DNA of 64,000 nt from Balaenoptera acutorostrata (GCF_949987535.1 NC_080082.1:45679374-45743373), one strand, 5' to 3'; counted from the stretch's first letter, positions 46,961-60,204 are shown. The notes: generated by a model from the letters alone, not told the origin. Program-made: numbers and translations.

Positions 46961-48639
46961 TTTTAGGCACAAAATTGTGGGGCCTTCTTGGTTTCTCTCT
47001 CTCTCTCACATATATTTTATAATGCATAACATTCCTCTCATAATAGTAAAAAACATTTAGAAAAACCAACCCTCTGGCACATTTTATGAAGGTCCAACTT
47101 ACTAGTTTGTTCTTAGAGAACCTTAAGTGAGGACCAAAGACATGGTAGTAAACCAGCATAATGATTATATTCCCTGGCATTCTGTTGAAAATGACAATTT
47201 TTTCCCATTCCCTGAAACAAATCTTGACTAACTTTGATAGTTCAGCAATTAGAACTTTGGCATACAATCTTTCTTCTTCAACTCCTATAATTAGTGGTCT
47301 CCAATTATATGAATCAATTTCAATTTCTATAAATCAGATGATTTAGAGAGAAGGCTGTTCAATTTCCTTTTCAACTGTATGGTTTCAACAGCAATAAAAC
47401 TCTCAGCTTAAAATATCAGGATGCAACTCTCTCCAGAAATATTACCCAGTGGACTGAGGGCTTCTGCTGGGAGCACGGCATCTCACAGGTAGCCGTTTTT
47501 GGTCACATCACTTACCTGTCTGCTACTGAGTCCTGTTCGGTTCTTCTTCATGGGATCTGACATCTGATTACAGATTCCTTTCCAGTCTGGGTGAATATCA
47601 CTCGACCTACCTGGTCTTCTAATAGACAGACCTGGCTTGGTCCCAGATAGGTCTGTAGAATGCTAGCTAGTGTGCACACTGAGTGCCTCCTTTACTTTTA
47701 ATCTTGGTCTTCACAACGTCAGCGACCTTCAAAGTTTTGCGGAGGCCTGCTCTCCGCAGAGTGATCTGGAAGGTGGCTGGACTCCCTTAAGCCCAGCTTC
47801 GGAAAGTGCCCATTACATCCAGCTACTTTGTGGGGCTCTTCTTGAATTAATTCCTGATCACTGGAATTTGGAAATGTTTTCTTTTTCTCCCTTAGTCCTT
47901 TCATGATGAGATGTGATCTCTTTCATTCCACACAGGGCAAGTCTTCTTATTAATTTTAAAGATTCAGAAAAGGAAAATCATTTAGCTATTTTTTTCAATC
48001 CAAGAGTCTCAGCAGACTCTTTCCAGTGTGGAATCACATAGAGACTTCCACGTGGAGTTCATTCTCCCCCTGTCTGAAAGGAGGAAAGCAGGGGCAGAGG
48101 GCGGGGTGGGATGTGCACACAGAATCAGTGCCGACGACGTGAGCTCTGGGCTGCAGATGTACAGCCTCCCCTGCTCCCTTCTCCCCTTGGAGGAGATAAA
48201 TGGCCAGGGCTTGTGTTTGCTGCTAATGTGGTTTTTAGCAAGATGTCTCCTTTTTGTTGGAGATTGGCCTCTGGCTTTTTATAGTACCCTTAAATTCAGC
48301 TTACGCTGAATTATTGTGGTTCTTCGCTTTATACATTACTTCCAGTTTCCACAGCATTCGAGTCTCATTAAGTGCCAGGGCTGCTAACTGAGATTTCTTG
48401 ACAAATAGATCGTGGAAAATCAGGACAATGCACACTGGCCTCCCCAAGGTATCACCCAGGCCAGCCCCCTTGGAGCAGAGAGCCTCAAACCCACAGCTGA
48501 ACTTCTCTTTCGGAACCTGGGGTTGCTAAGAAATGTAAAAGCAAGACTGTCTTCCAAACCTGAAAGAGGACAAGGCCCATCTCTCATGGGGGGCTCCTTT
48601 ACCAGAAATGTGAAGGAAGTTGCAGCCCTGTGATGTAAC
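46961..48639. other. Noncoding stretch, nothing gene-like
   Basis: No gene or RNA recognised. Degraded AT-rich text at 47000-47400 is probably old LINE but not assignable. Confidence 0.4.
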
Positions 48640-48925
48640 ATTCTGTAGCCATAAACAATCAGGTATCGAAGAATAACTTCAAAATATACTCGTAACATTA
48701 TGTTAAGAGGAAACATGGGATATGAAACTACATGGAATCTCTATTTTGTTTATTTTAAATGTATATTAATCATATTTAAATAAATAGGATAGGAAGAAAA
48801 TGTAAAAGTGTTATTCATAGCCAGAGTCAGGTGGTAGAATCAGAAATGATTCTCATTTTCTTTTATTTATACCTTTCCCTATTTTCCAAATTTTCTACAG
48901 CAAATATGGAATATTTTTGTGAATA
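48640..48925 (+). repeat. Old L1-like LINE 3' end
   Basis: AACATTCTGTAGCCATAAAC, ACATTATGTTAAGAGGAAAC, CCTATTTTCCAAATTTTCTA and CAGCAAATATGG are the terminal landmarks of an L1M/HAL1 3' UTR. Confidence 0.7.
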
Positions 48926-51049
48926 AAGCAGGAAAGGTTGTTTAAGAGGCTGAAGAAGAAGAGTAAACTCCAACTTGATCTTGACCATAGGCCGCTCTGT
49001 CCTCCGGCTGTTTCACAAGCTCTCCAGCTTGCAGGCTCTGTGATGGGCCACCTGCCTCCCACCCCACATGCCTCTCTTGAGGTCTTCTCTCCTATATACA
49101 CACCTAGAATGTGTTTTAACCGGGTCAGAAGGTTTGTAAGGATCTTACTTGCCTCAAGTGAATGTGAGCCAGCGAGAAAAACCCTGATTATGGGAGGATA
49201 AAAACCACTGCTGACAATTTTTCTTTTTAACCAAGCTGACCACTTCTTAGACCAGCACATAGTATTTCTTGTTGCTGAATAATCACTATCTTTTTGTTCC
49301 TCCTTTTTTGATAAGCCGTGGAATGGTGTGACGAGAGAGAAGATCCTATTAAGCAAGTTTTCTTAAGTCAGGGCGAAAGAGTCATAAATAGTCAAAATTA
49401 GCATTTTACTGTATACAGAGCCTTTCGTCTCTGGGAGGGGTTCTGTATCATTGTGTAGATCTGCATTTTACAGATGAGAAAATACTGCTCACACCCTCGT
49501 CACTGTGGGCTCCCTTTGCCACGTAGATATCTTTGAACACGGAGATGAAGAAGCTTCTGCGCTGGCCAGCCGTGGGCATTTCCTTCCTCCTCCCACGTGA
49601 TCTTCCCGTAAGCAGGAATAAGGCACCATTGTTACTCAAAGGCCACTCGCTCCTAAGTATGTCCAAAGGCCCCCAAGTCTATGTGTGTTTTGCTGTGGTA
49701 CAATACTGGGAAATGTCAAGTATTCGGGGTTGCCCACTGAAGAGTTTTTATTTTGGTATAAGAAAAGAAGGACTTTTAAATTTTAAAGTGAAAAATTTGG
49801 ATTTGGAAGAAAAAATGTAAAAGTTGGTAATAATGAAGACTTTGTTTGCCAGGCGCTCCAGCCCAGTGACTAAGGGTCCAGCTGCTCCTGGGGCAGAGCT
49901 GTGGTTGGGGCGTTAGCAGGGAACAGAAGTGAGAGGGCGCTGGAGACCCGGGGGGGTGGGTTGCAGGGGACCAGGTAAATATGCAACATCCAACCGGAAG
50001 GGTGTTTAACTATGGCTTGAGTGTCTACCAGGGCGTTTCAGAGAAGCGCAGGTGATATGGCTTCAAGGTGACGATGCGTATCTTCCTGAGAATAAATGGT
50101 CAGTCGTGTCCTGACTCAGGGGGCAGGGTATTTTGGATAATTACCTCTCCATAATAATTTTCCTCCCCATAAACTCCTTTAAATATCATCTAAGAGAAGC
50201 ACCTTTCAGAAAGACTAGCACTCTGGGGGTATTGTTCCTTCAATGGCACAAGGTGTGCAAAATAAGCCAGGAGGCCTCCGATCTCCTGTTTAGCAAATTT
50301 TTCTGGGTTAAGACTGTTCTTCCAAGTTTGCTTTCCTGGGGCTTGTGAGCTTCTGCTGCAAATGGCACTGTAGTGTTTGGGAGGGGGGCTGGGCGGGGAG
50401 CTCCAGAGCCCCTCTCCCGTTATCAGGTCAATACACATACCTGGTAATACAATGCCAATGCGTAGCTAAAAATAGCATCCCTTTGTTGTGATCTCCCAGA
50501 ACAAAGGGAAGGGACGCACAGATCAGACCCACTTCATCTGTGTCTCCTGCCCTCTCCTTCCCAGCATTCCTAAGTCAGTTTGTCTTCTCTCTCAAATGGA
50601 TTTTTCATTTAAAAACGGGGGAGAACGGAAACTGGATACTGTTGAGGCCTATGTAGTAACAAGAATTCTCTTGAAATAATAGGTGCTGGAAATCTCAGTG
50701 TCAGCATTGCCTGTCCCCCAAACTGCACTGAACAGGAACGCACTACAGTGTCCAAGTGTAGGGCCCTCCTCTCCCAGGTCTGTTGGGGGAGCCCAGCATT
50801 TTCTTTAAGATGAGTGTTCTTCAGAGGTATACAAGACATTATGCTTTTAAAAATCCCCTTAGCCCTAGTTCAACTTTATATTCCTTGATCAGTCTTGGGT
50901 TTTCATTCTGACTTTTGCTACCGTTTATTGCCCTGGATTAAGCCCCGGAACACAAGGTTTTATTTCTTTGTCCGGCTCTACTTCCCTTCGCCTTGCCCAC
51001 TAACTGGCTAGATGTACAGAGGGGTGGGCACAGAGTATTGGTTGTATTT
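48926..51049. other. Noncoding stretch with one MIR fragment
   Basis: A sense MIR piece lies at about 49390-49495 (GCATTTTACAGATGAGAAAA). Nothing else is recognised. No gene. Confidence 0.45.
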
Positions 51050-52450
51050 TGGGTGACGGTAGGGGTGGCAAGTTGGATCATGGAGGGACATAGAGTATTA
51101 ATTAGACAGAAAATGCTGTCTGTGCCTTATCTGCATAAAGAAAGATAAAGCCCATGTAAATAATATGTGTGTTTCCCATAATGAATGTACCCTTTCTCTC
51201 CATTTCTGTATAGTATTAGAAATTGCGTTTTTATTATAGGAGACATTGGAGGCATGCCAACAAGTTTTTCTTTTAACTTGATATTTTGGGCTCTGATCTT
51301 TGTTAGAACTACAATGGCAGGGATCTCGTACAGTCAGAGGTCATTTCTATAGCTCCTTCCCCTTCCCATCATTTCTGGGGAATGTTTGTTTTCAAAACAA
51401 AGAATTGGGTTAAAGCTTAGGTATCATATATCAGAACATATTTCAAGCCGAAATTAAGAACACTCAAACCTTCCTTTTAAAGGTCAGATATTATTTATTA
51501 TTATTATAAAAATGATCTGTGATTTATGAATTTAACTTCTCATAAACCTTCTTTGTAACAGAATATGCAGTCAGAGGCTTAACATTACATTGTTTTCTTT
51601 TGACAACGTATCCACGAGACCACTGCAGCTGTTCCTTTACTCACAATAGCAGATTAATTAACACAATCATATGCTGTTGGCTCTTACTCAATGAGTGGGT
51701 CTGCAGCGGGATAGATAGGTAAATCCTTTAAATGCGGTGGAGATAAAGCATATACTATGGTAGTTTCGTTAACTAGCCAGTTTTGCTTCTGACTAGCCAG
51801 CCCTATCAGGACTGGTTCACAGACCACAGACGTGGTGAGCTTGAATTTCAGTCAGCCACACCTATTTCAGCGCCATAATGCCCAACATTTGCAAGACACA
51901 AATATGTAAAAGCAGAAGACCTCTCAGAAATCAGCAGCTTTGGTTAAAATAGCAGTCAGTCTGCCGCCAGCATTTTGAGTCTGCAGTATTTTTTTAAAGT
52001 TCAATCATTGCTTTCCTTAAATATCTCCCTTGCTATTACTCACTTTTTTTCTTTTTTCTTTTTTTTAATTTTTTTTTTTTTTTTTTTGCCCATCCCTCAG
52101 TGCAGATAGTTCTGGGCAGCCGTCATGACTTTGGTTTCTAAGTACCAGAAGATTTTTCTCTTCTGTATACGTACTAATGAAAATGTGTGTAACTAAACCT
52201 CCCCTCCCTGCCCAGCTACCAGTCACGAGTAAGTATTTATTGGCAACTTTAGCTGACATTTTAGTCAACGTCAGACCTTTGTTAGAGAAAATGTAAGGCT
52301 TTGCTTTAGAAACAGACATGCCCATGTTAAGAACGAGGTAACCAGGCAGTGGGCTTAATAGAATTTCCTTCAGACTTTTCTCTAATGTCTATTACATATG
52401 CAACACTAATTTACTTTTTGTTGTTTTACTTAGCACAGAAATTGAAAATG
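51050..52450. other. AT-rich repeat-poor candidate conserved block
   Basis: Apart from a T-rich tract at about 52044-52087, I recognise no transposon over 1.4 kb. Homeodomain-style GTATTAATTAGAC (about 51094) and GATTAATTAACAC (about 51652) are present. Candidate regulatory DNA, by inference. Confidence 0.4.
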
Positions 52451-53744
52451 TGACAAGCTTTGCTGGATTAAAAGGCCCATTTTTTAGAGACACAGACCAA
52501 GAGAAACAAGAAAAACAAATCCATAATTTGGAACCTTTTAGAGCATCCAGGTGGTAGAAATTCAAACTCTCACATCACTGGCTACATTTGCGGTAGGACT
52601 GAGTTATTTGAAAGCATCCCTGTCCTTCAGAAATAGATCAGAGTTTGGCCACGTTTGGTCATAGAAGTCCTGGATGCTTTGGGAAGAACAATACATTATG
52701 GTGGTGAAGTCTCTTAAAGTACTCTTAGTGGTCGTTCCCCAGCACCAGGTCCTGGCTGAGCAGTCCCTCCTGGCTCCACGAAATTCCAGATGCTGTGCAT
52801 CAGGCAGAAGTGATGTGCTAAACATCTCTGTTATCGGATGAGCTCTGGTTTCCTGTGATTCTCCTCATACCTGTGGAGTTTGCAGCTCTTCCCAGACCCA
52901 CAGAGGGAACTGCACAGAAAGAAGGCATTAGAGTTGCTCTGTCTACCTCCTCATCCTCACTCTTTCTCCCTATTTAGCTTTGTTGCTAAAATAAAAAACT
53001 CTTTAAAAAAAAAAAAAAGGTCTGGTACACTTGGATAATTAGTTGTATACAGAAGCATTGTTTAAAAAAATCTGAATATTTGATTCCGAATTGAGGACAG
53101 AATTGGCTTGGAAATCTGCACAAACAGAGGGCAGACAGAGAAGCAGGGACGACTGGTAGATCCCTGGCAGGAGCACTTATGACTGTACCATTAAAGCTAA
53201 ATGTCAGTGTCCCAACAAATGCACGGTTTGTACCATGGGGCAGCTGTTGTCCCCGGGCGCACTGGCTCCTTGCGAAGTCACAGGCCTCTTTCTCTGCCTT
53301 GAAGTTTCATGTGGTGCTTTCTATTTTTCAAGTTGTATTTTGAAGTCTTCGGGGCAAGACTGGAGTGAATCTGCCGTCTGGAGAGTGTGGCAATTGACCT
53401 GGTGGCTTCTAAGGGGCAGGCAGTGGTGATGCTTCTGACTCATCCCATGCAGACTCTGGGCTCAGTTTCTAGGCGTGGGATGGCTCCAACTGCCTCTCCA
53501 CCCTTTCTTCCTTCCATCCTTCCATCTAACCCACCGCACAAGGGCAGGCGTAGCCCAAAGTAAATCCTAGAGCCTTTTTAAGGATCTTCTCTCAGAGCTC
53601 AAAGAGACCCCTTCAACAATACCCCACCAAACATGTGGGAATGGGTTTTATGGATGTTTCCTGTGATTACACATTATGGCCAAAAACTGTTCAGCAGGTG
53701 AGATTGTGAGTCAGGCCAAAATCCAGAAGACGTTGGTCCTGACT
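52451..53744. other. Noncoding stretch, nothing recognised
   Basis: An A run lies at 53005-53018; otherwise unique-looking. Confidence 0.4.
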
Positions 53745-54045
53745 CAGGTTTTTTTTTGGTAGTATTTGGGGCACTGGGTAAACTAGGCAAACTCTTTGTA
53801 CTTCCTGTATTACTTAATTGAGCTTACTCTTTGCCATGCTTCCTCATAGAAGGAGGTAAGAATCAAGTGAGATCTCGGCTGTATCGTGTAGGTAATGTTG
53901 TGTGAGATGCTGAGTGAAGACTTTCTGGCAGTTCAAAGAAGGTAATGAGCTCCAGGAAGAGGAGGAAGTTTCGTCTGCTTGCTGTGTTCCCTACGGTACT
54001 TAGCATTCAGTAACGTTTGTTGGGTAAGTGAATGAGCAGACAGTG
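53745..54045. repeat. MIR (minus) followed by L2 3' end (plus)
   Basis: Antisense MIR text (GTAAGAATCAAGTGAGATC) is followed by an L2 terminus (CGGTACTTAGCATTCAG, then TTTGTTGGGTAAGTGAATG). Confidence 0.55.
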
Positions 54046-54189
54046 GTAGGATCCTGGGCTGTACTAGGAAATGAGGATGGAGAAGGGGTCTGGAAGGAAA
54101 CTAAGCTAGTCTCTGAACAAACAAGTAGGTGCACTGATGTATCCAGTGGAGAGAGAGGCAGTTGTTTATAAAAATCATAGAATCATGAT

Positions 54190-54320
54190 GGGGAGATAAA
54201 ATGCAAAATACCTTCTTCCACAGGTGGGGCAGAAGGGACCTGCCCAAGGTTGCACAGCCAAGAGGAACTTGGGACCAGCTTCCTGACTCAGTCTCAGACC
54301 AGGGTGCTTTTCATGGGGGG
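54190..54320 (+). repeat. MIR SINE fragment
   Basis: GGGACCTGCCCAAGGTTGCA, then CAGCCAAGAGGAACTTGG and a CAGACCAGGGTGCTTTTCA end. Confidence 0.7.
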
Positions 54321-54639
54321 GGGGCTCTGATCGAATAAAATCCTCTTGGCTCCGAGGGTCCAGTCAGGGTGGGAGGCAGTTCACTGTTGAGGCAGTGGAC
54401 GGGGTCATAGTAAGGAAGGAAGCGTGTGTGCTCATGGAAGCAAGACATGAAGCAGAAGAAGTTACAGCTGGAGACTCCCGTTGAGGTGGGGCACAGGGGG
54501 GCCCACCTGTGTCAGTGATGGTTTCAGCAGTGGGTAGTGCGCTTTACCTTTGGAAGGGCGGACAAAAGCATCAGGAGTTGCAGTAATAATTTTGTTATTA
54601 TTGACAAGCCATTGACTGACCACAGCTTCCTTAATGATG

Positions 54640-55225
54640 CAAGATGCTGTCAGTGCCTGGCACATAGTAGGGACTCAGTAAATATTTGGTGGATGAACTT
54701 ATTGAGGGCAGGAATGTGCACTTTCCTGAGGCTCCTTGGGATCTAGTTTCCAGGTGTAAGGAGAACCTGGGCTTGGATCACCTTTCCTGCAGTTTCTCCT
54801 GCTCCTTGCCCCATACTCTGCACCCATGTGAAGGTCCCTGAGCCATCCTGGGAATATCTTAGCCCCTTTACACCCTCTGTTCCCTCTCTCTCGGATACCC
54901 TCTGTTCCCTCTCTCTCGGATGTCCTCTGCCTTCCTGACTTGTAAACTTCTACCCATCTTTTAAGGCTCAGCTGGATTGCCACCTCTTCCGTGAAGCTCT
55001 CATTGCCCCATTCCCCACTAGCCTACATGTCATTCCTAGGAATGCCCATGGTTCTTCACAAACATCTCTTTAGGCTCTTAGTGTTTCCTCCTTGAGGTGG
55101 GGAAGGGAGACATCTAATGGTCCATATACTGGGCCATAAGCTGCGGTTTGATTAATACCAGCACAGGGAGCTGCACAGAATGGGTGCAAGTGAAACATTT
55201 GTTGACTGAATGAACAAAACCCTCA
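54640..55225 (+). repeat. L2 LINE fragments with internal duplication
   Basis: A short tail (GTGCCTGGCACATAGTAGGG, CTCAGTAAATATTTGGTGG) is followed by a longer L2 3' region: CCATCTTTTAAGGCTCAGCT, GATTGCCACCTCTTCCGTGA, and finally TTTGTTGACTGAATGAAC. Confidence 0.8.
54872..54921. repeat. Perfect 25-bp tandem duplication
   Basis: ACCCTCTGTTCCCTCTCTCT plus CGGAT occurs twice without a mismatch (54872-54896, 54897-54921), inside the L2. Identity implies a recent event or conversion. Confidence 0.95.
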
Positions 55226-56384
55226 CTGCATTGCTCTGGGAACTGCAGGTGTGGGGAAGGCAGCAGGGGCAGTTAGGGGGTCGTAAACAACATTTGGGAG
55301 GCAAAAGAGTAGAGATGGGAGCTCAGAGGACACAGTTCCGGGCCCTCTGAATGCGCTAGGTGCTCAAGGTCTCTGTGGATACCCGTGGCAGAGACTGTCC
55401 CAGGCTGGCCCCAGAGCAGGTGCTTTCCTTATGGGTGTGCCGGACCACCATGGGAGTGGGGAGCTGTCCTGCCATTATTCTGTGTAACATGATGCTGGTG
55501 GAGCCTCCTTCCATATTAGCGTGTGGGTGAGTGAGTTCTGCCCCAAAAGGCACAGCCTCAGCCCCGGAGCAATGAGCCAGGAGCCCTCTGGGGGGAACTC
55601 GGCTCAGAGGCTTAAATGCCCTTTCTAAGGGGGGGGGGGATTATTGGTCAAATAGGTAGACATAGTGGCAATCCTCCCCCTCCCATCTCTCTCCTTAAAT
55701 GCCAGGGAAGGAGCGTCTGCAGGTGCTGACGCACAGGCACTGAGAGACACTGGCAGCCCCAGTGCCCATCGGCTGTGGATGTGCCCCCGGGTGTGTGTAT
55801 TTAAGAGGCACCGTGAATGGCTTGAGTCATCGATGATGCTCTTGAATGGCAAATTGGTCAGAGTTCCACAATGGTAATGATCACTCTGCCGGTGACCTTT
55901 CTAGTGCATTTACATTTTATCACAACATGCATACGCCACCCCTAGGCTTCCCATTGGCTGGGTCATTCCTTATGCACAATAACCCAGCAGGCAGGGGACG
56001 CATCCCGCGTGGATGAGAGAGGGGCAGCTTCTGACACATCTCGCTCTATTGTCACATGGTAATCTTTATCACCAAAGGAGACTTTTGAATTAACCCCACG
56101 TTTTTTTCCTTTTTTAAAAAAGAGTGAAGGCACTCAAGTGTGACTTTGCATCCCTCATTTTCACGGAGCCATAGATGAAGCCCTGGGCTCAGTGCCCTCC
56201 TGCCCTGTGCCTTGTGTGGGGCTTGATTTGGGTGGCCTGAAACAGGAAAGCAAGAGGGTGGTCCGGGACAGGCCACAGGACGCTGAGTTAGGTGGGGCCG
56301 TTGTATTTTAAGACACTGCTTTCCAAAAGGAAGCCACTTCAGCGCTGCGTGTGAGAGTGAGTTTGAGGGTGGGGTTGTGGTTAC
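55226..56384. other. Noncoding stretch, nothing recognised
   Basis: No gene. A G run occurs at about 55629-55638. Confidence 0.4.

Positions 56385-56415
<31 letters not shown>
56385..56415. repeat. (GT)n microsatellite
   Basis: About 15 GT units with one TTT interruption. Confidence 0.9.
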
Positions 56416-56935
56416 CATTCCCGTTTGTCATGCAGAAACTCGACACAGGAGATCTAAGCAGGGGTCAGAATCCATGGACACCCCCAGAAGCCTCACTTAC
56501 TGAATTTACAGCTGTGTCCCCATCAGCTGTATGTAGTCCGTTTGGTGTGTGCCCCCAGTTCTCATTTCCTTGTGTATTTTGAATGACAGAAGAAATTGCA
56601 TCCCTCTTCGGCTTATAGGAAAACATTAACTGCCGAGGAGAAAGATGAAAGCATAAGAAATAGGAAGTTGAGTGGCTGCCACGTCCCGTGGTCTGGGTCC
56701 TTTGGATGAGGTGGGTGCTGGGCTCGCATGTCACAGAGGGGAGCGCGAGGCTCAGGGCGGTCAGGTCCCACAGTGAGACCCCCAGGTCCGCCGCTGCCGG
56801 ATGCGGGGCACTCTGCTCACTGGGGGTGCGAGCGGAGAGCCGGCCACTCGGGTTCCAGCCTGCTCCATGCCGTTCAGCTGAGTCGTCATTGCTGCTTTCA
56901 TTGGCGCCTTTAGGTTACAGTGCCAAGAATAAAAA
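56416..56935. other. Noncoding stretch, nothing recognised
   Basis: A GC-rich patch with several CpGs lies at 56740-56860; no gene seen. Confidence 0.4.
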
Positions 56936-57430
56936 TAAGCCTGGCTATTTTCACTCGTAGTTGGTACTTCTTTTTTCTTCTTCTTCTTTTTTTTCTTGAA
57001 TGCTGTTGAAACAGAATTCTAATTTTTACTTAAAATGTGTAATCTTAATAAATTGCTACATTATTGCATGTTGCTTGATGTATTTAAAGACCACCTCTTT
57101 TCCCAGAAGAGCTCATCTCCAATTATATAATCACAATCAATAGAAAAACATGTTTCTATATACAGTATCTGTGCATTTTTTGAGGGCCTGTCTGTTCAGA
57201 TAAAAGACACATAGCTCTGTGTAAGTACATGGATATATGTGTGGACTGCTAGAAAGTCACAGTGTTTTAATAAGATGGCTTTATATCTTGTCTTCACACA
57301 TCCAGATCTTAGACTTTACATCAAACTTACTTACACATCATGTGCCTTACACATTTTTAAAGTTTCATGTGATTATCTTAATGTTGCAAAGCAGTCATTT
57401 GACTTCTCCAGATATATGTCCTCTGTTAGC
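56936..57430. other. AT-rich repeat-poor candidate conserved segment
   Basis: No recognisable transposon. TTAATAAATTGC and CCAATTATATAATC motifs are present. Candidate regulatory DNA, by inference. Confidence 0.35.
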
Positions 57431-57751
57431 TCTCCTTGACTTCAAGCCTGAGAGGAGAAAGGTCTTTGGAGACTCGGATTCTTCTTGGCCTTGGATAACG
57501 CACACTCAGCAAGAGCTTGGTGGAAGTCCGTGCCCAGGAGTTGCAGTGGGCAGGAGTGAAGGAAGGGTGGTGGGCAGAGTGAAGATAAGGTAAAGCATCC
57601 CTCCTCTGGCTGACCACAGAGGTACCCATGGGTCCAAGTGTGCAGACCCCCTCACCATGGGTCTTCAGAATCCAAAGCCAAGGTGGGATTCCTTCTAGAA
57701 GTACTCCCAAGCCCACATTTTGGGGCCAGCTGATTTTACCCAAGCAGCTAA

Positions 57752-58107
57752 TGTCATGGACCAAATGTTTGGGTCCCCTCAGGTTTCATATGTTGCAGTC
57801 TAATCTCCAGTATGATGGTATTTGGAGGTGGGGCCTTTGGGAGGTAATTAGGTTGTGAGGGTGGCATCCTCATGAATGGGATTAGTGCCCTTTTAAGAAG
57901 CCAGAAATCTAGCTTTCTCCTTTTCCACCACTTGAAGATACAAGAAGGCAGCCCTCTGCAAGCCAAGAAGTAGGCTCTCACCAGAACCTGACTGTGCTGG
58001 CGCCCTGATCTTGGACTTCCAGGCTTCAGAACTGTGAGAAATAAATTTCTGTTGTTGATAAGCCACCCAGTTTATGGTATTTTGTTATAGCATCCCCAGC
58101 TAAGACA
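57752..58107 (+). mobile_element. Complete solo MLT1-type ERVL-MaLR LTR
   Basis: It begins TGTCATGGACCAAATG and ends TAAGACA. Inside are GGAGGTGGGGCCTTTGGGAG, CAGAACTGTGAGAAATAAAT and AAGCCACCCAGTTTATGG. The 5-bp flank GCTAA is identical on both sides (57747-57751, 58108-58112), the duplication length expected for this group. It is a noncoding relic with no internal viral genes. It carries an AATAAA from the ancestral LTR. Confidence 0.93.
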
Positions 58108-58309
58108 GCTAATGTTTCTCTACAGAGTTTCATAGATTATTTAAAATCATTTCCCTTGGTGCAGATGTTTTCTTGGGGTGAACTCAAATTCCAGTTAATA
58201 TCACAGCCTCAGGAAAGGCTGCTCCTTGTAGGCCTGGTAATGGCTCTAACAACACAAGTCTTCCCCTGCTCTGAGAATCTCAGCGAGATACAGAAACAGT
58301 GGGATGGGT

Positions 58310-58410
58310 CTCAGAGGGATGGCACGGGCCTTGGGTTCTGATCCCAGCAGTGCCACCACCTTACTGTGGGCCTGTCTCACTCAGACCCTTGGTTCTTCCA
58401 CCTGCACAAT
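58310..58410 (-). repeat. MIR SINE fragment
   Basis: CCTTGGGTTCTGATCCCAGC and CTTCCACCTGCACAATGGGA fit antisense MIR. Confidence 0.65.
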
Positions 58411-58629
58411 GGGAGTGTTCCCAGCTGTGCTCTGAGCTCCCCCGGCTTTGAACTTTATTGCCCCTCCTCTTGGCGATTCGGGCTCTATTCAGGATGTGTC
58501 ACCAAAGGTTCAGCCTTTCGCCCTGGGTTACGTCTCAGATGCAAAAAGTGGGTATTAGGGGCAGATTATTTACTTTATGAAAAGTTTCCCACCCTCCCTC
58601 CTACGTTACTCAAGGGATTATCCATTGAA

Positions 58630-58880
58630 TACTAATAACAACAACAGCCACTATTCATATTTCCTGAAAGCTTAATACGTGCCAGATAGCGTGCCAAGCC
58701 CTATGGGTGTTTTGTCTCATGTGCTCCACAAAGCTTCCCTAATGGTAAGCATCACTGTTGTCACTCCCAGTTCATGGGAAAGGAAGCTGAGGCTTCAAGA
58801 AGTTAAAAGTTAAAAGCTAACGGCAGCCACTCGATTCAACCTGGGATTATCTGACATCAGGCTCTTAACCAGTGTGCACA
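58630..58880 (+). repeat. MIR SINE, nearly full length
   Basis: CAACAGCCACTATTCATATT, TACGTGCCAGATAGCGTGCC, GGAAGCTGAGGCTTCAAG and CAGGCTCTTAACCAGTGTGC run in sense MIR order. Confidence 0.85.
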
Positions 58881-60204
58881 CCGCACAGAGCGTTGTAGTG
58901 TTTTTGCTCCTGGGTCCCTCCTTCCTGTCTTTGCTGGCACTGTGGGTTGCATTTCACTTTTTTATGTGTTGGTTTACCCTGTCATACTTAAACCCTTCTC
59001 ATGGACCTGGACCCTGTCTCCTCTATCATCTGAGAAATCAGGAGCTCATTTTATAAAAGTAAAGTGTTTGAAGAGCCTGCTTCTTGAGGACCAGTCAATA
59101 CTGAGGATAACGTACCCCTAAAACACTTGTGTAAGTCAGTGGGAAAATAGAATTTGATTCACAATAATTCTGTGTCTTGTGCAGACCTTCTGAGGATCCC
59201 CCCCAGTGACATCTTATTTGGTTTCAGATCCTTCAGGGAAGTCATTTGTACACTGGGATCACAGAGGTGTGGGTCCAGGGGAGATACCTTGAGACTGCTG
59301 AGGGTTTGGGGGAAAGTGAAGTCTAGAAGGGTTGAATTTATTCAGTAACTAGACAATAATATTTCAGCTCCAGTTGACATCTCCAGATCTTTGCCTGAAG
59401 GACCTGGCCAAATGCCTTGGTTGTTATATACACTGCAGGGAGAAGAGAGCCACTTCCCTTGAATCATATGCAGGTGAAGGTTGGCTAGTTTCAGTGGGAG
59501 GCTAAATGAGAAGAGGCTGCAAGTTAAATTCCAACACAGAGAGCCAGCTCCTGGTGGTGGGTGGGTCTGCATCCTTTGGAACAAGGGCAGGGCCGGTGCA
59601 AATACAGGTGGGAAGGGTTTTCTTTAGCTAGCACCAGGGAGAGTAGAGTAGATACCCTTAAACTTGGGGTAAGGGTGGTCAAGGGTTGAGGTCCCCCATG
59701 GGAGATGGTGCATGGTAAGAGAGATCAAACTGTGAACAGCCAGGCCAAGTCCACCGAAGGGGGAGAGGGCAAACTTGGCTGAACCTTCTCTGGAGAGCAG
59801 CCAGGAGGTCTCATGGGAGAGGCTCCTCATCACATCATAGTTAGCTGACAAGGACCCAGGTCTTCTCAAGATATTTTATGTTCTTAGGAAAAAGGACAGG
59901 ATGTGAAATGTACCTATTGCCCCTAAAGCAGACAGAGAGGGTGTAGGCCGAACAGCAGAATTCTGTATCTATGGGTATCACGCAGCAAAGGAGTAAGAGA
60001 CATTGGTGTAAAATCCCTGGGGTGAGTGAATGAGTTTAGGGACTTGGAACACTCTTTTTTTTTTTTTTTTTTAATTAGACTTCTAACTCACTCTTTAGGC
60101 CAAGAAGAAAATGTAAGTATTTTTGTAATTGTGGAGGAGGGGATGCCCTTGCTAATCATAACATCAGAGCCAGAAACTCTGAGAGTAAAGGTTTGCAGAT
60201 TTTA
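58881..60204. other. Noncoding stretch, nothing recognised
   Basis: A T run lies at about 60054-60072; no gene. Confidence 0.4.
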
